NCBI GenBank assembly: GCA_027033875.1
Contig: JALVKK010000240.1
Span: forward strand, 1 to 8,704
Origin: Flavobacteriales bacterium
GTDB taxonomy: Bacteria; Bacteroidota; Bacteroidia; Flavobacteriales; Flavobacteriaceae
Reading direction: 5' to 3'
DNA length: 8,704 nt
The notes under the pieces were generated by a model. It searched no databases. It saw only the letters and a program-made list of their open reading frames with translations, and had not been told where the DNA came from. Of the stretch, positions 1-7,659 are shown piece after piece (within the stretch, counting starts at the first letter, position 1; every line of letters begins with the position of its first letter). A program made the position numbers and the translations under genes.

Positions 1-800
1 ACATCAATATTATTGATTTGAGCGCTTCCGTTATTTTCGGTTGTAACTTTTATATTGTAAGTACCTTGCGGTAAACCAATAATCTTAAAACTGCCGTTTG
101 CTTCGGTGCTGGTCGTTACATTTTCAGCTATACCGTCGCCGTCGTAGTCATATTGAACTTTGACATCGGCATAGGCTATTGTATTGTCATTCGTATCTTT
201 GACAGTTCCCGAGATACTTCCGGTTTTGTTTAATGCAACCGCTCTAATATCGGCATTAAAACTATTGATACCCGTGATTTGAGCAATGTTTGAAATCCAA
301 TTTCCCATAAAACTACCCGAAAAATTAAAGCTTTCGGATAAATCCAAGTCAACTAACAAATCTCCGACATCACCCTCAGATACTTCCAAAGCCGGTTCTA
401 CGTTTACTTCGTATTGCGCTCCTGCCGAACCGCTATATTCAAAAATCGTATTATCGGTCATTTTTACCGAAACATCACCCACAGTTATTCGTACACCCGT
501 ATAAGTCCCAACAGGAACGTTAGCTATTGTAACTTCTGTAGTAGAACCATTGGTATATTGAGCAATATTTATAGTATTATGTCCCTGAAAAACCGTTACA
601 TATTCACTTTGATCATTTTTTATTTCAACCTTAGTAATTTCAACATTAGCTTCAGTTATAAATTGTGCAGGAAAAGGATCATCGGTTAATTGTACCGATA
701 CTTTTGTTTCTTCATTGTTTTTTTTACAAGCTGTAAATAAACCGGCAGTTGCAAGCAGTAAGATAAACAACTTGACATTCCATTTTTTGATTGTTTTCAT
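1..800 (-). CDS. DUF4382-domain lipoprotein with carboxypeptidase-regulatory-like domain (3' end beyond window)
   Basis: Translating the minus strand from the ATG at 800 gives 266 codons with no stop, so the C-terminus lies outside the window. Residues 1-24 form a lipoprotein signal peptide (MKTIKKWNVK, a hydrophobic core, then LFTAC with Cys25 as the lipidated residue), so the mature protein should be membrane-anchored outside the cytoplasm. Residues about 34-165 (VSVQLTDDP, then EANVEITKVEI, VPVGTYTGVRITV and LLVDLDLSESFNF) match the pattern of DUF4382, a beta-rich domain of unknown function common in Bacteroidota lipoproteins. From Gly194 (GSISGTVKD) an Ig-like carboxypeptidase-regulatory or SdrD-B type domain follows, ending in the typical GSFKIIGLPQGTYNIKV. 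It contains DYDGDGIAEN (about residues 217-226), an acidic loop that could bind calcium. The ligand is unknown. It lies 117 bases downstream of the macroglobulin gene on the same strand; co-transcription is possible, but a weak promoter candidate lies in the gap. The domain calls rest on motif recognition, not a profile search. Confidence 0.85.
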   Translation of the reverse strand, partial: MKTIKKWNVKLFILLLATAGLFTACKKNNEETKVSVQLTDDPFPAQFITEANVEITKVEIKNDQSEYVTVFQGHNTINIAQYTNGSTTEVTIANVPVGTYTGVRITVGDVSVKMTDNTIFEYSGSAGAQYEVNVEPALEVSEGDVGDLLVDLDLSESFNFSGSFMGNWISNIAQITGINSFNADIRAVALNKTGSISGTVKDTNDNTIAYADVKVQYDYDGDGIAENVTTSTEANGSFKIIGLPQGTYNIKVTTENNGSAQINNID

Positions 801-861
801 TTTTCTTGTGTTATTTTGTTATATTTTATAGTGTACAGCAATTTTTATGCCAAAAATTCAA

Positions 862-893
862 CAAAATACCACGTAAGTTACATAAAATCAAAA
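862..893 (-). promoter_or_regulatory. Weak promoter candidate for the DUF4382 lipoprotein gene
   Basis: Reading the minus strand, TTTTG (889-893) is followed after 20 bases by TATTTTG (862-868), one T short of the Bacteroidota consensus TTTG-N19-TAnnTTTG. It would give a leader of roughly 55 bases before the ATG at 800. The rest of the 801-917 gap shows no GC-rich hairpin with a T tract, so no intrinsic terminator for the macroglobulin gene is visible and read-through remains possible. AAGTTACA also occurs twice in direct orientation on the plus strand here (875-882 and 902-909), without an obvious meaning. Confidence 0.3.
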
Positions 894-917
894 TGCTGCA
901 AAAGTTACAAACCGAGT

Positions 918-3900
918 TTACTGATTGATTACTACCCACTTCCCGTTCGTTACCGCCATAATATTATGGTCGTACATGGCTTCACATTTTACGGAAGGCA
1001 AATAATATTTACCCGTATATGATGCATTTGCCATTAAGCGGAATGTTTTGGTCTGTCCGCGTTTTAAATCAAAATACGTCATGACACGGTCATCGCGAAT
1101 GTCTTGATAGGTAAACGTATCGGATTTCCAGTGCGAAATGTTATCCAACCGGCTATTGGTAATTTCCCAACCCGAAGGAAAAATCTGCGTCAATGCCATA
1201 TTTTGATAGTCTTTTAAAATACCCGGATGCTTGACAATTACTTCAATAACGAAGTCCGTACCTTGTTTGATTTGGCTCACATCGATAGCTTGTCCCGATA
1301 CATTATAATAATTAATATTCATAATCAGATTTTCGGCGCTTGCCAAATTATCGCTTTCCAAAGGTTTTCCGGTGTTATATAGCTTTACAAACAAGGTTTG
1401 CTTAGTCTCATTGTTCAAAGCTACTACCGAAGCACCGCTTGAACGATAATTCACCGGCAATTGTATGAAGGTTTTATTAGATTTGTAGGATTTTCGTTTA
1501 CCGTTTAAGGTCAATTCAAATTTCATAGGTCCGTTTTTACCTTTCTCAACAAATGACGAAACAGCAAGCAATTCATACGCCACGGTTTGTGTGCTAAACC
1601 ATTGATCGGAAGATAAATCGGCTGTAATTTGATTCAACAATGTTCTGGCTTTAGCCATTTCGTTGAGCTGTACCAAAGTTCGCAAAATAATAGCTTCGTC
1701 GCGATGCGAATTTCCGTAAGTGTATGCCAGTTCTTGATATTTTGCCACTTGTGTCGTTAGGTTTTGCATCATTTGACGAGCTACTGAGGATTTTCCGGCT
1801 AAATTGTAAGCGGCGATAAGCTGCCATTGTGCCGCCGGATACAAATTAGTCGTTTCGCGCAAACGATTCATCGCGCCGAGTTCGGGTTTACCGGCAAGTG
1901 CCAATGTATAGAGCCGGTAAGCCTGCATCATTTGTTGCGACCTGCCGGCGGAAGTAGAGCCGTTTTTGTTGGTTGACCAATCGTCGGCACGTCTTTTTTG
2001 GTAAGTTATCCATTCTTGCAACATGTTCCCGGGTATAGCATAGCCTTTACTTTTGGCTTCGAGCAAGAAATGACCGGCATAATTGGTTCCCCAATCATCG
2101 GCATAAGCGCTTTCACCCGGCCAGTAAGTAAAACCGCCGTTGGTGAGTTGAAAATTTTTCAATCTTTCGATACCGGCAATGATATTGTCTTGAATTTCAG
2201 CTTTTTGAGTATTCGTTAAATCAACCAAATCCGGCAAATACAACTGCGGAAAAACAGACGAGGTCGTTTGTTCGATACAGCCGTGCGGATATTTCATCAA
2301 ATAATCCAAACGTTTGGACAAATTGATCGGCGGAACACTTGACACTTCCAATACAGCTTTGTTGGTACTTGTGATACCGAAAGGTGCGAAATCCGTTTGC
2401 CAAGTTTGACCGGCAGCCACAATCCCATCTTTGACGCGTGTTATTTCGGGATTAGGCAGTCGTACGGGAATATCAATCGTGTAATCGGATTTTTCGCCAC
2501 CGCCGGACACACTGACTTTGACTTTAGCGTTGCCGACTTTTCGAGCAACACGCATATTGAAAAATACCATTTTTTCGCCGGCTTTGTCAAAATGAACATT
2601 CTGAACCGCAGAGGATTTGAGTTGTAAAATACCGTTTGTGGTTATTTTGACTTTAGCATCTTTGACCTTACCGTCCGAAAAGACCGTTACCGGCAAGCTG
2701 ACGCGTTCTTTCGGACCCAAAACACGCGGTAAACTCGCCAAGATCATCAAAGGTTTTTTGACAGGCGTTGTCTTATCAGCATGACCGTAAGCGCCCTGCA
2801 GATTGCCTGCTACAACCATTGTTCTGACCGACCCGACATAATTGGGCATGGTAAACGTATGTGTTTTGCTTTGTTCTTTATCTAAATGGAAAGTGCCTAA
2901 AAACTTAACTACCGGCTTAAACCTGCTGGCTTTTTTACTGCTACTTTCTATCAGATCTTCGTCACCACCTATAGCCAACAAGGCGGCTATCTGTCCGCTA
3001 AATGCCCCCATAACATAATTATACATATCGTAAGTTTTGACCCCTAAGGCTTCTTTGGCATAAAAAGCATTCCAAGGCGAAGGTGTTTTGAAGCGGGTTA
3101 AATCAAGTAAACCCTCATCGACTACGAACAAACTGTAAGTCATCGGTTTGCCGTTTTGTTCTTTTACTTTTATCCTAACCCTGCTTTCAGGACGCAATTC
3201 GTCCGGCATCGATATCACCGGATGCAAATGTGTATCGGGATTGATGATACTGATACCTTGTACGCCGTATAAACGAATCGGACGGTCGTTGTCGGTATGC
3301 TCATAAGCCTGCAAATACGAAATATGCACATACACATTCGGACTCATTTCAGCCGTAGTAACAAAACTGAATTCATGTCGGTCTTTGGCAATATCCACCC
3401 AAAAATTTTCTAACAAACGGCTACCGTTTTCAATACTGATCAAAGCTCTACCTTGCTCACTAACCGGCAAGTTGATTTGCACTGCCTCGCCTATTTCATA
3501 TTGTTTTTTGTCCGTAGAAAAAGTCAACATTTCCGCACCGCCGGGCAATTTACCGTCATTATTTTTCCACCAGCCTTTGTAATCGGTATAAAAGACTTTG
3601 CCGGTACTGTGACCCGAGACCGGATCGGTTATACGGATATATTTGCGTCCCCAAGTTTCATCGGGAAATTTCAACGTATATATTGCTTTACCGTTTTTGG
3701 TAGAGATAAAATCTGTTAGGATTTTTTTACTGTTGTGTGATTGTAAATAGTAGCCTAAATCTTCGTTGCTGTCGCGTTGCCACCACCATTGCCAAGAAAT
3801 TTCATAGACTTCTATTTTGAGTTTGTTGCGATTGACAGGCTTGCCGTATTCGTCCACCGTTACAATCGGTATCAAATTCGGCTCATCTGAATACAAAGCC

Positions 3901-6461
3901 CCGTTCCACCCTTTGCCTTCGGGTATTTTTACCCCTACATAAGATTTGTAAGGCGAATAGTGTTTCTTGACACGGTCGATACTGAAATCACCACCTTTTT
4001 CAAACACACGGGTTTTAAAGTTTGCCTGCAACATTCCGGGCGCATTGTTTACTGATATACCCAAAGGAACAATTGCTTTGCCGTTCGTATCGAGTTTGCC
4101 GTCAATAAGTGTTTTGCTCTCACTGTAAAAACTTTTAGAAATATCGTCAAAATGATAGTCGGGAAAATTTTTAAAATTGGTTTTACCTTTTACCAAACGC
4201 ATTTCAACAACCGCTCGTAACCCGCTTGCCGGCGCCCCGTGTAACCATTGCGACTGCAATTGAAAATTCAGGTCGTTGCTGTGCAAAATATCACTTTTAA
4301 AATTCAGATTTATTTTTAGCCGGTTAGGTTTGACGGCTTCCACTTTCAAAGTTTTGGAAAACATAGCACCACCGACTTTGAGTTTGGCGTGCCAATTGCC
4401 GGTCGGGGCATCGGGGGGTGTTGCAAATCGAAAATCATAAAAATTGTGATTGGAATTGGTTTTGACACGTCGTAAAAAGAGTTGATTTTGCGGATTGTAA
4501 ACTTCCAAAATAACAGGATGATTTTCGGGTAAACGTTTGTTTTCGTCAGAAACAATGGCGTTGAGATAAATACTATCTCCCGGTCGCCAAATACCGCGTT
4601 CACCAAACATGTATGCCTTTATACCTTTTAAAACTTTCTGTCCGGACACGTCAAACATACTCAAAGACAACGAACTACCGTCGTCTATACGCAAATAACC
4701 ATTTCTGTTATCTTTTTCAACGACTACTAAAAATCCCTTGCGTTCCAATTTAATGTTTACACTACCTTCTGCATCCGTTACCGCTTCCCCAAGCAAATTG
4801 TGTTGGTAGTCATAAATCTTGACAGATGCTCCCGAAACATTATTGGTTGTTATCAAATCGGTTACAAAGATATTCATCGTATGGTTACCGTCTTCTTTGG
4901 CAATGATACCAAAATCAGATGCCAAGATGTTACGTTTGATTTTGCGATTGCTATCATAATAATATGACGGATTGCAAGGATTGTTGCGTTGGCTGTAATC
5001 GTAATCGGCATAATAATAATCGTCGTAGTAATAGTTATAAGCGTTAGGACCCTCATATTTACTTTCATTAGAATCATTTTGAACCAATGAGGTTAAATTA
5101 TCAGATTGCTTACCCGGACAGTTATATAAGGATTGATTTTTATCAAAACTGATTTCTACGCGATATATAGCACCCGGTTCTATTTTTATCATTTCGGATA
5201 AATCCAATGCAAACACATTCCACGAACCGTAATCGATGGTTTTATCAGATTTTAAAGCCACTTCGTTTTTATACACAATGCGTCCGACTCGAGCCAATTC
5301 ACGTTGTCCGTTTAGCTGATTAACTTGCAGAAATTGTGAAACGTTTTTTTCAAATATTTTGATAATTTTGACATTAACCGCTTTCAAATTGACCGCTTTA
5401 AACGGAAAAATCAAAGCATTGGCATCGGGTAAAATATTACCTTTACCAACGGCTTCAATATTAGGTTTTAAACTCTTAAAAAGAATCGCTTTTTCATAAG
5501 TTTGGTCCAATTTTTTACCCATTGAATTTTGCACACTATGTGTTACAATGAGTTTTCGCAAACGTTTAATCCGTTGTTTCGGATAAATTTTGATACGATT
5601 GTTTTTTACGGAATACTTAAATGAACTTGCCGGTCTGAAATATATCAAACCATTGAGATTTTGTTGTAGATTAACCGGATCTGAAAAATAAAGAGTGATG
5701 ATTTGATCCGGTTCGTTGACAAAAGAAAAGTCCATCAATTTAAAACGATCTACCGGTGGAATTTTAATCACTTTTTCATCTTTGTTTTTAGCATTAACCG
5801 GCGAACCGTCCCATTGCAAAATCAAGGTATTTTCTTGATTGCCTCGCTCGATGCTGTCAATCGTAAACCGGTGTTTTTTGTTTTGAAAATCATGTGTCCA
5901 AGTAATGTTTTTTTGAAGCGTTTTTTGAACACCGCTCAAGCATTGTTCGACCTTATCGTTATCGGCAAAATCTGCTGTTGTCAATACGCCTGAAAGCTTT
6001 TGCCACTTCAAATTTTTGTTATCATAAACTTCCAAACCGAAAGTTTGAACATCAATCGCCTGATTTTTTACTTGAAATCCGAATTTAAAAGTTTTTAAGT
6101 CGTCCGGAACGACCGTAATTTTATCGAGATGCAAACGAACTTCAAAAATCTGTCCGTTAGGTAATTTTTCATCCGGTTTAAAAATTATCGTATAAGGATT
6201 TTGCCAAGTTGCCGTACCCTTAATCGCAGGCGAAAATTCAAAAACACCTGCATCGAGTTTGTCGCCTGGCTTTACATTTTGTTCTTGCATCAATTCTATA
6301 ATAACCGGATCACTGTTCGAAATCAATCCGGATGTAAACGCATTGATATAGGTTGTAAATTTTTGGTTGGGTTTTACCGGCTGTTTTTTGTTTTTACAAG
6401 AAGTTAAAAGCAGAAAAGATAAAATTATTGCACCGAAAAGAAATTTGGAAAAACGTTTCAT
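918..6461 (-). CDS. Thioester-containing bacterial alpha-2-macroglobulin family lipoprotein
   Basis: This 1847-residue protein starts with a lipoprotein signal (MKRFSKFLFG, hydrophobic core, LLTSC; Cys22 lipidated), so it is anchored outside the cytoplasm. Domains, judged by motif: N-terminal macroglobulin-like strands (about 35-140, with FEFSPAIKGTATW), an MG2 domain (about 608-705, with GERGIWRPGDSIYLNAIV), a bait-region domain (about 975-1120), the conserved A2M domain (about 1180-1250, with MPNYVGSVRTMVVAGN), a helical thioester domain starting near 1370 with HGCIEQ at 1393-1398, and a C-terminal MG10-like beta domain (about 1690-1847). Cys1395 and Gln1398 are the residues that form the internal thioester in this family, so it should be able to capture proteases covalently; this is known for the family and not shown here. 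It is somewhat longer than E. coli YfhM (about 1650 residues). Residues 475-503 form a tyrosine-rich insert. No penicillin-binding protein 1C gene, a frequent partner, is next to it here. Small ORFs on the opposite strand inside it have no coding signal. Confidence 0.95.
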   Translation of the reverse strand: MKRFSKFLFGAIILSFLLLTSCKNKKQPVKPNQKFTTYINAFTSGLISNSDPVIIELMQEQNVKPGDKLDAGVFEFSPAIKGTATWQNPYTIIFKPDEKLPNGQIFEVRLHLDKITVVPDDLKTFKFGFQVKNQAIDVQTFGLEVYDNKNLKWQKLSGVLTTADFADNDKVEQCLSGVQKTLQKNITWTHDFQNKKHRFTIDSIERGNQENTLILQWDGSPVNAKNKDEKVIKIPPVDRFKLMDFSFVNEPDQIITLYFSDPVNLQQNLNGLIYFRPASSFKYSVKNNRIKIYPKQRIKRLRKLIVTHSVQNSMGKKLDQTYEKAILFKSLKPNIEAVGKGNILPDANALIFPFKAVNLKAVNVKIIKIFEKNVSQFLQVNQLNGQRELARVGRIVYKNEVALKSDKTIDYGSWNVFALDLSEMIKIEPGAIYRVEISFDKNQSLYNCPGKQSDNLTSLVQNDSNESKYEGPNAYNYYYDDYYYADYDYSQRNNPCNPSYYYDSNRKIKRNILASDFGIIAKEDGNHTMNIFVTDLITTNNVSGASVKIYDYQHNLLGEAVTDAEGSVNIKLERKGFLVVVEKDNRNGYLRIDDGSSLSLSMFDVSGQKVLKGIKAYMFGERGIWRPGDSIYLNAIVSDENKRLPENHPVILEVYNPQNQLFLRRVKTNSNHNFYDFRFATPPDAPTGNWHAKLKVGGAMFSKTLKVEAVKPNRLKINLNFKSDILHSNDLNFQLQSQWLHGAPASGLRAVVEMRLVKGKTNFKNFPDYHFDDISKSFYSESKTLIDGKLDTNGKAIVPLGISVNNAPGMLQANFKTRVFEKGGDFSIDRVKKHYSPYKSYVGVKIPEGKGWNGALYSDEPNLIPIVTVDEYGKPVNRNKLKIEVYEISWQWWWQRDSNEDLGYYLQSHNSKKILTDFISTKNGKAIYTLKFPDETWGRKYIRITDPVSGHSTGKVFYTDYKGWWKNNDGKLPGGAEMLTFSTDKKQYEIGEAVQINLPVSEQGRALISIENGSRLLENFWVDIAKDRHEFSFVTTAEMSPNVYVHISYLQAYEHTDNDRPIRLYGVQGISIINPDTHLHPVISMPDELRPESRVRIKVKEQNGKPMTYSLFVVDEGLLDLTRFKTPSPWNAFYAKEALGVKTYDMYNYVMGAFSGQIAALLAIGGDEDLIESSSKKASRFKPVVKFLGTFHLDKEQSKTHTFTMPNYVGSVRTMVVAGNLQGAYGHADKTTPVKKPLMILASLPRVLGPKERVSLPVTVFSDGKVKDAKVKITTNGILQLKSSAVQNVHFDKAGEKMVFFNMRVARKVGNAKVKVSVSGGGEKSDYTIDIPVRLPNPEITRVKDGIVAAGQTWQTDFAPFGITSTNKAVLEVSSVPPINLSKRLDYLMKYPHGCIEQTTSSVFPQLYLPDLVDLTNTQKAEIQDNIIAGIERLKNFQLTNGGFTYWPGESAYADDWGTNYAGHFLLEAKSKGYAIPGNMLQEWITYQKRRADDWSTNKNGSTSAGRSQQMMQAYRLYTLALAGKPELGAMNRLRETTNLYPAAQWQLIAAYNLAGKSSVARQMMQNLTTQVAKYQELAYTYGNSHRDEAIILRTLVQLNEMAKARTLLNQITADLSSDQWFSTQTVAYELLAVSSFVEKGKNGPMKFELTLNGKRKSYKSNKTFIQLPVNYRSSGASVVALNNETKQTLFVKLYNTGKPLESDNLASAENLIMNINYYNVSGQAIDVSQIKQGTDFVIEVIVKHPGILKDYQNMALTQIFPSGWEITNSRLDNISHWKSDTFTYQDIRDDRVMTYFDLKRGQTKTFRLMANASYTGKYYLPSVKCEAMYDHNIMAVTNGKWVVINQ

Positions 6462-6483
6462 AATAATAAATTTTAAGTTGCTA

Positions 6484-6491
6484 TAAAGATA
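6484..6491 (-). promoter_or_regulatory. Possible -7 element for the macroglobulin gene
   Basis: On the minus strand TATCTTTA lies 22 bases upstream of the ATG at 6461. It differs from TAnnTTTG only in the last base and resembles the TATCTTTG found for yicC on the other strand. No TTTG stands 19-21 bases further upstream: the nearest one (minus strand, plus coordinates 6521-6525) is 29 bases away, because an exact 13-bp tandem repeat fills the spacer. The site is therefore tentative. Confidence 0.3.
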
Positions 6492-6492
6492 A

Positions 6493-6518
6493 TAAAAAGT
6501 TGAAATAAAAAGTTGAAA
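6493..6518. repeat. Exact 13-bp tandem duplication in the divergent promoter region
   Basis: TAAAAAGTTGAAA occurs twice head to tail at 6493-6505 and 6506-6518 with no mismatch. It lies between the possible -7 element of the macroglobulin gene and its nearest upstream TTTG. It may be a slippage product in AT-rich DNA or a pair of regulator half-sites. The sequence alone does not decide. Confidence 0.8.
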
Positions 6519-6546
6519 GTCAAAAGTTTTTTTTTGTCAAGTTTAT

Positions 6547-6583
6547 GGAGAAATGAGGAGTGAAAAAAGCAGGAGGGAGAAAG
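6547..6583. other. Purine-rich tract in the divergent intergenic region
   Basis: Of these 37 plus-strand bases, 34 are A or G; the exceptions are T6554, T6561 and C6570. The tract follows a run of nine T (6527-6535) and ends about 15 bases before the yicC -7 element, covering where a -33 box would normally be. It does not look coding. A structural or regulator-binding role is possible but not shown. Confidence 0.5.
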
Positions 6584-6598
6584 TATCACAATATTTGC

Positions 6599-6606
6599 TA
6601 TCTTTG
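6599..6606 (+). promoter_or_regulatory. -7 promoter element for yicC
   Basis: TATCTTTG matches the Bacteroidota -7 consensus TAnnTTTG exactly. The purine-rich tract occupies the expected -33 position and contains no TTG, so the promoter would depend on the -7 box or an activator. Transcription would start near 6613, giving a leader of roughly 90 bases that contains the long hairpin at 6621-6692. Confidence 0.5.
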
Positions 6607-6620
6607 TAGTATCAGACCAA

Positions 6621-6692
6621 TTGAGTGGAGTAAAAATCAAATCGACCGGCTTGATAATTGCCGGTATATATTTGGTTAATTTATCCGCTCAA
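6621..6692 (+). promoter_or_regulatory. Long imperfect hairpin in the yicC leader, possible cis-regulatory RNA
   Basis: Four helices stack into one 72-nt hairpin of about 27 pairs: 6621-6629 with 6684-6692, 6631-6634 with 6680-6683, 6635-6642 with 6670-6677, and 6645-6650 (ACCGGC) with 6660-6665 (GCCGGT). The 9-nt loop is TTGATAATT. Breaks are a bulged G6630, bulged A6678-A6679 and a small internal loop (6643-6644 against 6666-6669). The two non-Watson-Crick pairs (T6626 with G6687, T6637 with G6675) are G-U in a plus-strand RNA but A-C in a minus-strand RNA, which favours a rightward transcript. The hairpin ends 8 bases before the first ATG, followed by eight A. No T tract follows, so an ordinary terminator is unlikely. 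It matches no riboswitch class I recognise. A palindromic repeat element is the alternative. Confidence 0.55.
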
Positions 6693-6706
6693 AAAAAATA
6701 ATGTGT

Positions 6707-7570
6707 ATGATTTTATCCATGACCGGCTACGGAAAAGCCAACCAAACTTATAAAGACAAAAATATTATAGTTGAATTGCGGGCGCTTAACAGCAAAAATC
6801 TCGATTTAAAAACCCGTATGCCGTCTAATTACAGGGAAATGGAAATGCCTGTTCGTAAGCTTTTATCACAAATATTAAAACGAGGAAAAATAGATTTAAC
6901 TATTCAAATAGAAGATTTGGAAGACCGCCCTAAAAACAAAATCAATATGCCTGTTTTACAGCAATATTTGAACGATTTAATCCAAATAAACCCCAATGCC
7001 GAACAAAGCGTTTTAATAGCTGCCGCATTACGTTTGCCCGACGTCCTTAAACCCGAAGAAGAACAATTAAGTGAAGAAGAGCAAGAAGCCGTATTGAACA
7101 CCTTGCAAGATGCCGCAGAAAGACTGACTCGTTACCGTAAAGACGAAGGGCAAGCTCTTAAAGATGACTTGCAATTACGACTCAAAAACATTAATAAAGA
7201 ACTGAAAGAAATAGAGCAATTAGACAAGGAACGTTTAAATAAAATCAAACAACGATTAAAAGTTGCTTTATACAATCTGCAAATGGAAGTAGATCAAAAC
7301 CGGTTTGAACAAGAACTGATTTACTATCTCGAAAAGTTGGACATTAACGAAGAAAAAGTCCGCCTGAAAAATCACTTGCAATATTTTGAAAAAGAATTGC
7401 AAAAAAACAACGACATGAAAGGTAAAAAATTAGGATTTATCTCTCAAGAAATCGGGCGTGAAATCAACACCATAGGTTCCAAAGCCAACGACAGCCAAAT
7501 CCAACGTAAAGTAGTGCAAATGAAAGACGAATTGGAAAAAATCAAGGAACAGGTTTTGAATGTTTTGTGA
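6707..7570 (+). CDS. yicC: YicC/YloC family endoribonuclease
   Basis: The 287-residue product begins MILSMTGYGKA, the hallmark N-terminus of the YicC/YloC family, and has the family's usual length. An in-frame ATG six bases earlier (6701) would add Met-Cys. I prefer 6707 because the family normally starts directly with M-I-x-S-M-T-G. The N-terminal YicC domain covers about 1-155 (VELRALNSKNLDLKTRMPS, with RGKIDLTIQIED near 59-70). A charged helical middle leads to the C-terminal DUF1732 region (about 239-287), with SQEIGREINTIGSKAND as its most conserved stretch. Family members are endoribonucleases; E. coli YicC is linked to turnover of the small RNA RyhB. It is cytoplasmic. The gene diverges from the macroglobulin gene, has its own -7 element, and is preceded by a long hairpin. 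No clear terminator lies between it and parD. Confidence 0.95.
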   Translation: MILSMTGYGKANQTYKDKNIIVELRALNSKNLDLKTRMPSNYREMEMPVRKLLSQILKRGKIDLTIQIEDLEDRPKNKINMPVLQQYLNDLIQINPNAEQSVLIAAALRLPDVLKPEEEQLSEEEQEAVLNTLQDAAERLTRYRKDEGQALKDDLQLRLKNINKELKEIEQLDKERLNKIKQRLKVALYNLQMEVDQNRFEQELIYYLEKLDINEEKVRLKNHLQYFEKELQKNNDMKGKKLGFISQEIGREINTIGSKANDSQIQRKVVQMKDELEKIKEQVLNVL

Positions 7571-7606
7571 TATAATGTTCGTGACAAAAACCGTCATAAA
7601 TTAAAA

Positions 7607-7638
7607 TTTTGATAATTTACCAATTTTTGGTAACTTTG
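7607..7638 (+). promoter_or_regulatory. Consensus promoter of the parDE operon
   Basis: TTTTG (7607-7611), exactly 19 bases, then TAACTTTG (7631-7638) matches the Bacteroidota promoter consensus TTTG-N19-TAnnTTTG in both boxes and in spacing. Initiation would fall near 7645, only about 15 bases before the parD ATG at 7660. This is the best promoter in the window. It shows that the toxin-antitoxin pair has its own transcription rather than depending on yicC. Confidence 0.75.
7617..7633. promoter_or_regulatory. Probable ParD operator palindrome
   Basis: TTACCAA, three T, then TTGGTAA is a perfect 7-bp inverted repeat. It fills most of the -33/-7 spacer and covers the first three bases of the -7 box, so a protein bound here would block the polymerase. 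ParD-family ribbon-helix-helix antitoxins are known to repress their own operons from such palindromes, so this is the natural binding site for the antitoxin encoded just downstream. A yicC terminator is less likely: the stem is AT-rich and the following bases (CTTTGAAAAA) are not a T tract. Confidence 0.6.
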
Positions 7639-7659
7639 AAAAATAAAAAAAACTAATAG

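Noticed and set aside
286..1022. Three plus-strand ORFs near the left edge
   Set aside because: The first two are antisense to the DUF4382 lipoprotein, which has a clear signal peptide and domains. The third spans the intergenic gap and the antisense of the macroglobulin 3' end with no family resemblance.
1998..6407. Several plus-strand ORFs of 65-96 residues and three further minus-strand ORFs inside the macroglobulin gene
   Set aside because: They lie fully within a well-supported 1847-residue gene, show no recognisable domain, and have the composition expected of alternative-frame translation.
6645..6665. ACCGGC/GCCGGT hairpin as a rho-independent terminator
   Set aside because: No T tract follows on either strand. 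It forms the tip of a longer hairpin upstream of a start codon, so a leader structure fits better.
6904..7101. 65-residue minus-strand ORF inside yicC
   Set aside because: It is antisense to a clear YicC domain and has no start context or homology signal.
7571..7606. TGAC/GTCA short inverted repeat as a yicC terminator
   Set aside because: The arms are only four bases and no T tract follows.
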